Positions 8,662 to 16,913 are shown, counted from the first letter of the stretch. The stretch is 64,000 bases of DNA from Teredinibacter turnerae T7901 (GCF_000023025.1 NC_012997.1:728764-792763); one strand, 5' to 3'. The notes: generated by a model not told the origin, from the letters alone. Numbers and translations are program-made.

Positions 8662-9873
8662 TTATTCAGAACGAATTTTGAACACGACAGGCAGAGTAAA
8701 CGCAAAAGTTTCTCCGCGTAAATCTTCAGGCATTGCGGGGAATGGGCTGGCCCTTTCCGCAGCCTTTTCCGCCTCTTTGGTCAGTGTTTTATATTCTGAC
8801 TCCTCTACCACAATGATGTCTTGAACCTTGCCGAACCGGTTGATGGTGATGTTCAAGCGCACGTTACCTTCCCAGCCGCGGTCAAGTGCGCGTTTGGGGT
8901 AATTCAGGTACTTGTAGGTGTGGCGCTTGAGTTGCGCAATGTAAAGCTGCTGTTGCAACAGGCTTTCAGCGGTAAAGTCCAGGTCGTCCTCTTCCTCTTC
9001 TACCGCGTCTGCATCCAGCAATGCTTGTTGCGGCACAGGCGTCGGTTTCACTGTTGGTTTAGGCGTAGGCTTGGGTGATGGTGAAGGTTTCGCGGCAGGG
9101 ACGGGTGTCGGCGTAGTCTCTACGGGTGCTGCGGAGGCGAGATCGGGTGTCACAACCGGTTTGGTTGCTACCACGCCAGGCGAGGTAACGGCTGGAGCGA
9201 CCGCGACCGGAGCTAAGGTTACCTGTGGCTCTTCCGTAGCAACCTTGGGTGCGGGTTGCTCTTGATTCGATACGGCGGTTTTCACAGCGGCAATTCGGTC
9301 CTCGCTGGGAACTGTTGAGTCGAAACGAGCGAGCAGGCCTGCATCAATATCTCCCGCCACCAACAATCCATCTCGGAACTGCGATGAAAGGGGGACTGGG
9401 CCAATTAAAGTGCGCAGTAACAGGTCGAAGAAAGCGACGCTGTTAATTTCGCCAAGCTTCACGCTATTCAAGTAGATAGTTACAGCGTCTGTACCCCGGT
9501 CAATGGTGAATATATCGCCTTCCATTAGCTTTATTTTCAGCAGGTTACTGAATCTGGCCATGGCCTCCGCGTTCTCTGACAGTTCGCTTGAGCTGGAGTT
9601 AATCGCCATGCCCTCAATCCACATTCGCTTGAAGCTGCGCGAGGAGACTCGCGGCGCAACAATGCGCACCTGGATTTGCTTGGGTTCGTTGTTAATCAGA
9701 ATGTCGCGACCATCGGTGGACGGATTTGCAACCAGAAGTGCAGCTATAAACTGCTCTTTGCCGAGCTCAGTATGTATCGCGAGGCCGTTAAGCGCTGGCG
9801 CAGCCAACGCTTTGCCCGCGAGTAATAGCATGGCTAGCAAAATCAATGATTTTGGGATTGTCGGTATTCGCAT
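8662..9873 (-). CDS. periplasmic fusion: chalcone-isomerase-like domain plus TonB C-terminal domain
   Basis: The 403-residue protein starts with a signal peptide ending near GKALAAPA. Residues about 28-180 resemble the chalcone-isomerase-like family of secreted bacterial proteins (FKRMWIEGMA; EGDIFTIDRG; TIYLNSVKLGEI; FFDLLLRTLIGPVPLS). A Pro/Lys-rich linker (about 235-285, PKPTPKPTVKPT) follows, then a TonB C-terminal fold (about 310-400) with YPKRALDRGWEGNVRLNITI and PFPAMPEDLRG. The linker and end domain match TonB-like energy transducers. Unlike TonB, the N-terminus looks like a cleavable signal rather than a cytoplasmic anchor, so interaction with ExbBD is uncertain. It may instead act in the periplasm or on the outer membrane. 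Monocistronic, leftward. Confidence 0.8.
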   Translation of the reverse strand: MRIPTIPKSLILLAMLLLAGKALAAPALNGLAIHTELGKEQFIAALLVANPSTDGRDILINNEPKQIQVRIVAPRVSSRSFKRMWIEGMAINSSSSELSENAEAMARFSNLLKIKLMEGDIFTIDRGTDAVTIYLNSVKLGEINSVAFFDLLLRTLIGPVPLSSQFRDGLLVAGDIDAGLLARFDSTVPSEDRIAAVKTAVSNQEQPAPKVATEEPQVTLAPVAVAPAVTSPGVVATKPVVTPDLASAAPVETTPTPVPAAKPSPSPKPTPKPTVKPTPVPQQALLDADAVEEEEDDLDFTAESLLQQQLYIAQLKRHTYKYLNYPKRALDRGWEGNVRLNITINRFGKVQDIIVVEESEYKTLTKEAEKAAERASPFPAMPEDLRGETFAFTLPVVFKIRSE

Positions 9874-10358
9874 ATAGCACCCGTTAGTTAGTATTCACTC
9901 ACTTTTAATAGTTTTTTATCGCTGCGTACCAGCAGCCTAACGTAACCGCATGTCGGGCTATTCGGATGAACGCAGGGCGCGGATGGAGGATGTATCTGTA
10001 TTAAAACTAAAGTACCACTTTACACAAAATATACCGCAACTCAAGCGAGTTAGGCCGAAATTGCAGACAAACGTCGTTCTGCTGCGACGTTTGTTATTTG
10101 TGTTGTTTAGCGCGCCAAAAATGGAGCGGCTAACCGATTGTAGTCGTGAAATGTGGCTCAGTTCAAATCCGACCCGTGATACTCACGGCAACTCTGTGAA
10201 AAGAGCGCGAGACACCTCCCAAAAACGCATCACCAAGCGGATAAGCAGCTATTTTTTATGAGAATCTTGGCTTTCTCGCAACCGCTCACCAATCGGTTGG
10301 CAGTCACTATAAAGATAAGCGAGAGTAATCTCTAACCTCTAAGCAGCAAAGGCAGGTT
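9874..10358. other. 485-base divergent intergenic region
   Basis: The region separates the leftward TonB-like gene from the rightward cyclic-nucleotide-binding gene and should contain both promoters. A 103-codon frame at 9950-10261 has no ribosome binding site and is not called. A 10-bp inverted repeat at 10067-10094 is listed separately. Confidence 0.4.
10067..10095 (+). terminator. hairpin with T-rich tail, possible terminator
   Basis: Perfect 10-bp arms ACAAACGTCG and CGACGTTTGT (10067-10076 and 10085-10094) enclose an 8-base loop. The sequence after the stem on the + strand is T-rich (TATTTGTGTTGTTT). No gene ends just upstream, so if it is a terminator it would close an unannotated short transcript. 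Confidence 0.4.
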
Positions 10359-11054
10359 ATGGAAGTACATTCACTCCACCGCTATGGGCAGGCGTCGCTG
10401 GACACTCTGCTTTCCTCCATCCCCTTTTATAAAGCGGTTCGTCTGCGGGATCAATGGCAATACGATCTGTTGATGAGTTATTCCCGAATTATCGAGTATC
10501 GGCCAGGCGAAATTGTACTTGAGCAAAGTCAACCTGATCAGTGGCTCTACTTTTTAATGCGGGGGCAGCTGGCGGTAGTGGTTGGCGATGAGTCGCAATC
10601 ACGCAAGGTGGTTAATTACATTACCCCCGGGGAAGTATTTGGTGATCTCGCTGTACTGATAGATCACCGGCGCACTGCAACGGTGGTAGCCGATCCGCAC
10701 TGCAAATCTGTTCGCGTGTTCGCGACTGATTTTTGTGTGTTCGGAGAATTGCGTGATTTTACCCAGATTACTTTGGCGACCAAACTCGAATACTACCGGA
10801 ATATGGTTCATAACTTGCGCTGGAAACTGGAGGTATATCGCATGACCTATCCCGATCAATCATTCGCATCCAACCATCGCAAAGTAAAACTCTACATGGG
10901 GACAAAAGGCACGCTCGACGAGCTGGTGAGCCTTGATGAGCAGGCTCGTGCGCTAGCCCGGATGTTAGTGTATTGGAATTTGGAATTTGAACGGCTCTCT
11001 ATTGCTCCGCGTGAACATTTCGATTATCAATCGATGATTGCTTTGGGCGATTGA
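10359..11054 (+). CDS. cyclic nucleotide-binding (CRP-like sensor) domain protein
   Basis: A 231-residue cytoplasmic protein. Residues about 35-145 form a cNMP-binding domain: RIIEYRPGEIVLEQSQPDQWLYFLMRGQLAVV, then the phosphate-binding cassette GEVFGDLAVLIDHRRTATV (canonical FGE is FGD here; the Arg that contacts the cyclic phosphate is present). The C-terminal 85 residues contain a helical segment around KLEYYRNMVHNLRWKLEVY. There is no helix-turn-helix DNA-binding domain, so it is not a CRP-type transcription factor. It could be a ligand-responsive adaptor. The start ATG follows AGGCAGGTT. The gene is alone on its strand, with 830 bases of non-coding sequence after it. Confidence 0.85.
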   Translation: MEVHSLHRYGQASLDTLLSSIPFYKAVRLRDQWQYDLLMSYSRIIEYRPGEIVLEQSQPDQWLYFLMRGQLAVVVGDESQSRKVVNYITPGEVFGDLAVLIDHRRTATVVADPHCKSVRVFATDFCVFGELRDFTQITLATKLEYYRNMVHNLRWKLEVYRMTYPDQSFASNHRKVKLYMGTKGTLDELVSLDEQARALARMLVYWNLEFERLSIAPREHFDYQSMIALGD

Positions 11055-11881
11055 GCCGCTTAGCCGATACACAACCTCCAACAGGATATAAAATATTTTG
11101 TTGCCTGCAATGTTAATAATCACTTGCTGACTTTGCTGCGAGCTGCGAGGTGCGAGGTGCGTTTTCCGATGCATAGGGCTTTGAAGCCGCGATTAGTATT
11201 ACCTGCGGTGTTAAGCAAAATATTATTAATAGCCTCAACCCCACCAAATTTCTATTTCCCAGACAAGCAAGGCTGTGTAGTGGAGGTTTCGCACTCTTCC
11301 GTAACAACTGCTCAATATAGTCTCCTCCTTAAGGTCAAAACGCTTGTTTAATTGGTTTGTGGCAAGCTTTCCGCAAAGCTAGCAAATAGGGTGTGGCGTT
11401 CTGACTCTGGTAGAGGTGCGACGTTTACGGGGCCCTGATGTGCGGCGGGATGAGCAGCCAGTCTTCCACAGACGGCGCATAACCAAAATAGGTCGGCCGA
11501 CGAGTGCTTTCCTGCCAATACTGCCAATTAAGGCAATGAAATGCTCGATTGAGATCGACATCTAAACTCGCAGCGTTCGAGCTGCATTTTCGGTCTGACC
11601 ATGAGGGGATGCTGGAGTACCTATTTTAGGCGAATACCAGATTGCAGGTCGGTGGGTTTTACCGGCACGAATAAAGGCATTGGATTCCCCCGAGTTTCCC
11701 CAGGATTTGAGCTATCTTTAAATAGGTTATATAAAGCGCCAGCTTTTGGATAGCCCTAACCCGGTTTTTAGCCTATATACCCCGAAACCCGTGCAGCATC
11801 GAAAGGCAGAAATACCCCGCCTGTTTTGGGTATGGCAAATTAACGATAACTTCATTTCCCACAGTAAATACACCGCGACAT
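11055..11881. other. 827-base intergenic region, no gene supported
   Basis: No frame here has a start with a ribosome binding site and a recognisable product. Short frames (for example 11379-11561 on the minus strand, 60 codons) look random. The sequence GCTGCGAGGTGCGAGGTGCG around 11141-11160 is a small direct repeat. The region may contain decayed coding sequence, but I cannot identify a parent gene. Confidence 0.4.
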
Positions 11882-12553
11882 ATGACGGAAGAAACCCATT
11901 TACATTTTGATCAGCTGAATCTCAAATTTGGGCAGCGCCTCCAGCTGCTCCCCAATCCCTCGGAACCCGGTGAGAGATACGAATCACTGTTACTTGGTTG
12001 CCTGCCTGGTGAAACGGTTATGATCACCCCGCCGCCTGACGGTGAATACCCGCTGCTTTCGGAAGGGCAGCGCGTCGTTATTCGCGTAACGACCAGTGGT
12101 GGCGTCGCTATGTTCCCTACTCAGATTCTCCATATAGCCGAAGTTCCGCTTTATATCCTTTATTTGGATTTCCCGAACGCCATTAAGTACCGTCAGGTGC
12201 GTGTTGCTGCGCGGGTAAATGTCGCCCTTCCTGTGCTGTTGTCTAACCTAACCAGTGGGCAATTGGGCCCGATTGCCGGGCGTGCGTCGGACATTAGTCT
12301 CGGTGGGGCCAAAGTCGTGTTTGACCAACAGGTTGGTGCTATTGGCGACGAAGTTGAGTTAAAAGGTAAATTTGAAATAGCACAGATCAAGCGCATACTT
12401 TCTGTATCTGCCCAGATTCGCACTGAAAAGCAGACGCCTCAGGGGTATGAATATGGAATTCAGTTTTTTGAGCAGGATGAAGACAAGCAGCTGGTGCTGT
12501 TCGGCTTTATCTACAGTGCACTTGCCATGTCTGACGCCAATAAGTTGGAGTAA
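11882..12553 (+). CDS. PilZ-domain c-di-GMP effector, YcgR-like
   Basis: A 223-residue protein with an N-terminal YcgR-type beta-barrel domain (residues about 10-100) and a C-terminal PilZ domain (about 102-215). The c-di-GMP-binding RxxxR motif is visible as RQVRVAAR near residue 104, and the second motif (D/N)xSxxG as DISLGG near residue 139. Both motifs are intact, so binding of c-di-GMP is likely. YcgR homologues act as flagellar brakes in enterobacteria; in non-enteric bacteria they are general effectors. No flagellar genes are nearby. The start ATG has a weak upstream site. A short unrelated gene begins 19 bases downstream. Confidence 0.9.
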   Translation: MTEETHLHFDQLNLKFGQRLQLLPNPSEPGERYESLLLGCLPGETVMITPPPDGEYPLLSEGQRVVIRVTTSGGVAMFPTQILHIAEVPLYILYLDFPNAIKYRQVRVAARVNVALPVLLSNLTSGQLGPIAGRASDISLGGAKVVFDQQVGAIGDEVELKGKFEIAQIKRILSVSAQIRTEKQTPQGYEYGIQFFEQDEDKQLVLFGFIYSALAMSDANKLE

Positions 12554-12572
12554 GCGGATTGGCGTTTTGTAT

Positions 12573-13067
12573 ATGCTTACAATTTCATCCGTAGCGCCCG
12601 CTGTCGATGAAAGTCGGTTGTGGCTGCCTTTGAAGTATCAGAAATATTATTTACAACTAAAAACAGAAGCTGAACGTGCCGAACTCTCAGATCGCTGTGT
12701 GAAAGTCATCAGAGGAGAGTTGAACTTCTCAAAATCGACACCGAGTAACCCCGTATTTAGTATAATTTGCAGGGATCAAGCCGGTAAAAGTTATAATATT
12801 GCTGGAGTTGAACCTCCTGTTCCGAAAGAAGTCTTTTGGGAAAAGTGTAAAGATACTTTCGAAAACGAAACCAGATTAATGCGCGCGATGAACGTTTTGA
12901 CCGAAATGCCGCCTGTCGCACAGCGCCTCACCGAAGACCGTACACTATATATTGTTGACTTCAACGCAAAAGACATTGCAGGTGTAGCATTAAAGTATCG
13001 AGCGAAATGCATTGTAGAGAAGGACACAATCCGGTTTTTTATTCGCGCAAGAAAAGCTTCAGACTGA
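12573..13067 (+). CDS. uncharacterised 164-residue protein
   Basis: I do not recognise the family. The product has no signal peptide or membrane helix. It begins MLTISSVAPAVDESRLWLPL, continues with YYLQLKTEAERAELSDRCVKVI, and contains CVKVI and SIICRD cysteines in a mixed alpha/beta pattern. The frame is open further upstream to 12447, but that part lies inside the PilZ gene and reads like a shadow, so I take the ATG at 12573, just after the PilZ stop at 12553. It may be co-transcribed with the PilZ gene. A strong bidirectional terminator at 13302-13330 lies beyond it. Confidence 0.65.
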   Translation: MLTISSVAPAVDESRLWLPLKYQKYYLQLKTEAERAELSDRCVKVIRGELNFSKSTPSNPVFSIICRDQAGKSYNIAGVEPPVPKEVFWEKCKDTFENETRLMRAMNVLTEMPPVAQRLTEDRTLYIVDFNAKDIAGVALKYRAKCIVEKDTIRFFIRARKASD

Positions 13068-13301
13068 ACCATCGCGCTCGCATCTGAGCAAGCCAGGTTT
13101 CCTGGGGCTATTATGCAGATTCCTGCCAAAAAGTAACTTCAGCCCTATCTTACTTTCTTTATACGCCGCTTTACGGGCTCTATTCTGTGGAAACACCGAC
13201 TTTTGACTTTTGGAGTCTGCTTCCTATTACCTATACCTTTGGGGTGTATTAGACAGGTACTTGTTGTGCAGGTATTGATTTGCACACCACGAACAGATAC
13301 G

Positions 13302-13330
13302 AAAAAGGCCGATCAGTGATCGGCCTTTTT
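13302..13330. terminator. bidirectional intrinsic terminator
   Basis: Two 14-base arms, AAAAAGGCCGATCA (13302-13315) and its complement (13317-13330), form a nearly perfect palindrome. A-tract and T-tract ends allow termination on both strands. It separates the convergent genes ending at 13067 and 13357. Confidence 0.92.
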
Positions 13331-13356
13331 GCTTGGTCGCTAAGTTAAAACGCCAA

Positions 13357-14235
13357 TTATGGGTTTTTAGGTGGACGACCGCGACGCTTAGGTGCTGCGC
13401 CGGTTGCAGCTGGTGCAGCTTTTTTCGCTGCTGGACGTCCGCGTTTTGCAGCAGTTTTAGGTGCTGCAGTCTTAGTTGCCGGGCGACCGCGGCGACCTGG
13501 GGTCTTTTTAGGTGCTGCCGCTGTGGTTGTATCTACGGCTTTCTTGGTGGCTGGACGTCCGCGTTTACCCGGAGTTTTTTTAGGTGCGGCGGCGGTGCCG
13601 GTTGCTGTTGCCTTGGTCGCTGGACGCCCGCGTTTGCCGGGAGTTTTAGCGGCTTTTGCTTTAACGGCGGCTTTCTTTGCTTTGGCTTTTTCGGCAATCG
13701 CTGCTTTTTTGGCCTTAGCTTTTTCGGCTGCGGCGGTTTTCTTCGCTTGCGCCTTGGCTTTTACCGCGGCCTTTTTGGCTGCGGCCTTGTCTTTCACCGC
13801 CTGCTTCTTGGCTGCCGCTTTTGCTTCGGCATTAGCCTTTTTCAGGTATGCAGCCTCTTCTTTAGCTACCGCTTTTGCCAGCGCAGCGGCTTGCTGAGCT
13901 TCGGCTTTAGCTGCTGCCAATTCGGCTTTTACTTGAGAAAGCTCTTTTTTTGCGGCTGCAGCTGCGGCATTCGCGGCAGTAGCGCTGGTGCGGGCAGCTT
14001 CCAATTGTTTAGCTTGCGCTGGAGTTTTCTTCTTGCCGCGAACCGCAGCAAGTTTGGTTTTCGCAGCGTCAGCTTTTTTGATTGCAGCTTCAGCGGTTTT
14101 TGTTACTTTGGCGACGGACATTTCAGCAGCTTTAACAGCTGAAGTTCGTGCCTGTTCTAACTTGGCTTTTAACGCGGAGAGTTCCTTCTCCAGCGCAGCC
14201 ACGGAATCTACAACTTTTGCTTTCTTAGCGGCCAT
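13357..14235 (-). CDS. AT-hook, histone H1-like DNA-binding protein (AlgP/HrdA-like)
   Basis: A very basic, Ala/Lys-rich protein of 292 residues. The N-terminal 55 residues are coiled-coil-like (AALEKELSALKAKLEQAR). A long AK-rich repeat follows. The C-terminal 120 residues carry five RGRP cores: three in repeated KKTPG(K/R)RGRPATK units, one in AAKRGRPAAKK, and the last in KRRGRPPKN. RGRP is the minor-groove AT-hook core. This architecture matches histone H1-like regulators such as Pseudomonas AlgP. Low complexity limits homology claims. The ATG follows AAGGTAACTACT, a good ribosome binding site. It is transcribed away from dinB across a strikingly AT-rich spacer that its own AT-hooks could bind. 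Expected location is the nucleoid. Confidence 0.85.
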   Translation of the reverse strand: MAAKKAKVVDSVAALEKELSALKAKLEQARTSAVKAAEMSVAKVTKTAEAAIKKADAAKTKLAAVRGKKKTPAQAKQLEAARTSATAANAAAAAAKKELSQVKAELAAAKAEAQQAAALAKAVAKEEAAYLKKANAEAKAAAKKQAVKDKAAAKKAAVKAKAQAKKTAAAEKAKAKKAAIAEKAKAKKAAVKAKAAKTPGKRGRPATKATATGTAAAPKKTPGKRGRPATKKAVDTTTAAAPKKTPGRRGRPATKTAAPKTAAKRGRPAAKKAAPAATGAAPKRRGRPPKNP

Positions 14236-14583
14236 AGTAGTTACCTTTTTTACCCTTGGTTGATCATGTTATTTGAAGTTGTAGCACTACATTACGAAAT
14301 AACAAGAAAAATTCAAGTTTTTTCATCGATTTAGAGACGATTTATGGTGTTTTTCTTTAAATTTTTTAAGTCGCGGGGGGAGAATTAGCGAAATTTAATT
14401 AATTCTTCAAAAAAAACGGGATGACGGACGATTTTTGAAAAAAATTAGTGCGCTCAATATGGAGACGTTTTTTTAGGATTTAAACACTAAAAAAGCAATA
14501 AATTTTCACCAAATTAACTGTATAATAATACAGTATTTGTCGGCGGGTTATCCTTACAAAATTTCAGTTTCAGGCGGTGAGCC
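14236..14583. promoter_or_regulatory. AT-rich divergent regulatory region between the AT-hook gene and dinB
   Basis: The 348-base spacer contains long A and T runs (for example 14390-14470) unlike any other stretch in the first 50 kb. It must hold the promoters for both genes. The SOS box lies at its right end. No coding frame is supported. Confidence 0.7.
14518..14533 (+). promoter_or_regulatory. LexA (SOS) box of dinB
   Basis: CTGT-N8-ACAG with a TA-rich core, and flanking AA and TA that also match the extended enterobacterial/gammaproteobacterial LexA consensus. It lies 50 bases before the dinB start codon, in the position expected for repressing the promoter. No other CTGT-N8-ACAG site was noticed in the window. 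Confidence 0.93.
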
Positions 14584-15666
14584 ATGTTGAACTCTCCTCG
14601 TAAAATTATTCATTTGGATGCAGATTGTTTTTTTGCCGCGCTGGAAATCCGGGAAAACCCTGATCTGGCCGATTTCCCATTGGCGGTAGGCGGTGATCCA
14701 GGACGCCGAGGCGTTATTTCCACGTGTAATTATCTAGCGCGTCAATACGGGGTTCATTCCGCAATGCCTTCTGCACACGCTAAACGTCTTTGCCCTGAAT
14801 TGGTGATTCGGAGTTCGAATTTCCCACTTTATAAGCAGGTCTCTGCGCAAATGTTTGAAATTTTTACCCGCTTTAGTGAAAAAATTGAGCCGCTGTCGCT
14901 CGATGAGGCGTTTTTAGATGTGTCCGACTGTCAGCAGTTCCATGGCAGCGCTACGCTTATCGCGAGAGAAATAAGGCGGCAGGTAGAGACTGAGTTGGGG
15001 ATTACGGTGTCTGCAGGAGTGGCTCCAATAAAGTTTTTAGCGAAAATTGCAAGCGATTGGTCTAAACCGAACGGGTTATTTACGGTTACTCCAGATAAAG
15101 TGACAGAATTTGTCAAGGATCTACCGCTTCAAAAGCTCCCTGGCGTAGGTAAAGTCACTCGCGAAAAACTGGCTCGTGAAGGTTTATTGTATTGCCGCGA
15201 TCTGGAGTCTTATTCCGAACATGAGTTGGTGCAACGTTTTGGACGATTCGGCGCGAATCTCAAACGCATGTCCGTGGGGATCGATGAGCGAGAGGTAAAA
15301 TCCTCCCGAGAGAGAAAATCGCTCAGTATCGAAACAACTTTTGCTAGGGACATTTCTTCCCCAGGGGAAATTGCGGATCAAATTGACCAGTTGGTTGTTG
15401 GCCTTGAGGAGCGCTACAACAAACTCCAGAGAAAAGTTGCTGTCAGTAAGAAATTTGTGAAACTAAAGTTCGACGACTTCACTCAAACTACACTCGAATC
15501 GTCGGTGAGCCGGTGCGGGAAAATATTCTCCTCGCAAGAGTTTGAGCGAATGTGCTACGCCGCTTGGGCTCGTCAAAAAAGACCTCTAAGGTTGCTGGGC
15601 GTCGGTTTGAGTTTTGCGGAGCGGTCTCACCCTCAAGCGCAATTGAGTTTTCCTTTTGCGAACTAA
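14584..15666 (+). CDS. dinB: DNA polymerase IV
   Basis: A Y-family error-prone polymerase for translesion synthesis in the SOS response. The 360-residue protein shows the N-terminal palm motif HLDADCFFAALE with catalytic Asp near residues 11-13, the LSLDEAFLDV motif with the second catalytic Asp-Glu, the thumb helix-hairpin-helix LPGVGKVTREKL and a little-finger domain. The C-terminal LSFPF is the beta-clamp-binding motif typical of DinB. The length matches DinB. It is preceded by a LexA box at 14518-14533, so expression is expected to be damage-inducible. Start ATG with GGCGGTGAGCC upstream. It is a single-gene unit. Confidence 0.97.
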   Translation: MLNSPRKIIHLDADCFFAALEIRENPDLADFPLAVGGDPGRRGVISTCNYLARQYGVHSAMPSAHAKRLCPELVIRSSNFPLYKQVSAQMFEIFTRFSEKIEPLSLDEAFLDVSDCQQFHGSATLIAREIRRQVETELGITVSAGVAPIKFLAKIASDWSKPNGLFTVTPDKVTEFVKDLPLQKLPGVGKVTREKLAREGLLYCRDLESYSEHELVQRFGRFGANLKRMSVGIDEREVKSSRERKSLSIETTFARDISSPGEIADQIDQLVVGLEERYNKLQRKVAVSKKFVKLKFDDFTQTTLESSVSRCGKIFSSQEFERMCYAAWARQKRPLRLLGVGLSFAERSHPQAQLSFPFAN

Positions 15667-16449
15667 GCCAATTACCTGTTAACGCTAATGCGCTGGAATT
15701 GTGATTGCTTCGTTTCAGTTGTGAAATAGGCGAGTCTTGAGGCCGTTATTTGTTTAGGCGCGACGGCATTGGCTCGGATTATACATTTGCTTCGGCAGTT
15801 ATTTGTCCACCAAAACGTGGAGACGCTTGGGGCTTTTATACATCCAAATAACTACTTCAAGTCGATCTTTTACCAACGGTTTACTTGAAATTGAGCCTCC
15901 ATTCGAAAATTCAATTCAGAGTGTGCTGTTCGAGCTCAATGTACGGTAAGTGCTGTGAGTCATGTAGCGCTGAATACTGATCAAAATAGCTCGATAACCT
16001 GTTTGTTCTTGATTCTGGTATGGCGATAAATCCATGTTTTTTATGATGGTATCCCCCCATTCGGTTACCGGACGTTGTTGGACGGATGACTGATTAACGA
16101 GGCTGATGGACTCAGCCCCAGGATATTAGGCCAATTATTGATCATAATTGGGCGCTAGAGCCCTTACAGACAGAAATTTGACCTGGATACTGAGTGAATG
16201 CATTGGATGCAAGCAGTCTTAGAAAAGATCGTGTAGAATGCGCTGACTTAGCTGTCGATAAACCTGCTGCGCCGCAGCAGCCGGCCGGTTAAACCGGTGC
16301 TACACTTAGCGCTTTGTTGTCAGCTTGCTGGTAGCCTTTCGATGAGGTCGCGATGCTCGCAGTGCGCTGTGGAGTACAATCGGGGTGGCACTTATCAGCA
16401 GATAGGCCATGAACTCCGCGATCACGCTATTTTAACTGGAGAATAAACT
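15667..16449. other. 783-base intergenic region with adjacent small hairpins before exbD
   Basis: No frame of useful length is supported on either strand. Two short perfect inverted repeats are adjacent at 16264-16280 (CTGCTGC/GCAGCAG) and 16285-16297 (CCGGTT/AACCGG). They are about 150 bases upstream of exbD and could be RNA structures in its leader. The purpose of the rest is unclear. Confidence 0.45.
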
Positions 16450-16866
16450 GTGAGTCGTAGAAAACGTAAGCAATCAGCCGAAGACAAGGCTGAAATCGAT
16501 TTGACACCCATGCTCGACGTGGTGTTCATCATGTTGATCTTCTTCATTGTGACTGCTTCTTTTGTGAAGGAGAAGTCGCTGGGTTTGAATGTTCCCGAGA
16601 ACACTGATAACCCACCACCACCCGATAGCGAAAGCAAAAGTATCCTTATTCAGGTGAATGCTAACGATGAAATTTTCATCGATTCGCGTCGTGTTGATAT
16701 TCGCTCGGTACGTTCACTTATCGCACAGAAGAGCGCAGAAAACCCTGAGGGTGGCGTTGTTGTTATGGCGAACGAGCAAGCGTCTACCTCAACTTACGTC
16801 GCTATAGCAGATGCTGCCCGCGAAGCTAATATCTACAACGTATCGCTGGTGCCGCGCGCTAAATAA
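16450..16866 (+). CDS. exbD: ExbD-type biopolymer transport protein (orphan)
   Basis: A 138-residue inner-membrane protein with one N-terminal transmembrane helix (MLDVVFIMLIFFIVTASF, about residues 22-40). The conserved Asp of ExbD/TolR lies in DLTPMLDVVF. The periplasmic part starts after about residue 45. ExbD works with an ExbB/TolQ proton channel to energise TonB or TonB-like proteins. The GTG start follows GGAGAATAAACT. No exbB/tolQ or tonB lies next to it, which is unusual because these normally form an operon. The chalcone-isomerase-like/TonB fusion at 8662 is about 7 kb away. A terminator at 16887-16913 ends the unit. Confidence 0.9.
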   Translation: MSRRKRKQSAEDKAEIDLTPMLDVVFIMLIFFIVTASFVKEKSLGLNVPENTDNPPPPDSESKSILIQVNANDEIFIDSRRVDIRSVRSLIAQKSAENPEGGVVVMANEQASTSTYVAIADAAREANIYNVSLVPRAK

Positions 16867-16886
16867 TTTGGCAAATCTAGGTTACG

Positions 16887-16913
16887 AAAAGCCGCACTTG
16901 TGCGGCTTTTTTT
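16887..16913 (+). terminator. intrinsic terminator of exbD
   Basis: Arms AAAAGCCGCA and TGCGGCTTTT (16887-16896, 16901-16910) with a CTTG loop, followed by further T residues. It lies 20 bases after the exbD stop codon. Confidence 0.92.

Noticed and set aside
10155-10175. GTTCAAATCC, a tRNA T-loop-like sequence
   Set aside because: The flanking bases do not pair into a T stem and no acceptor or anticodon arm is visible, so it is not a tRNA.
9950-10261. A 103-codon frame in the divergent spacer
   Set aside because: Composition is random-looking, no ribosome binding site, and it covers an inverted repeat.
13333-14142. A 269-codon frame on the + strand opposite the AT-hook gene
   Set aside because: Its Cys/Phe/Gly-rich product is the shadow of a low-complexity Ala/Lys-rich gene; it lacks a ribosome binding site.
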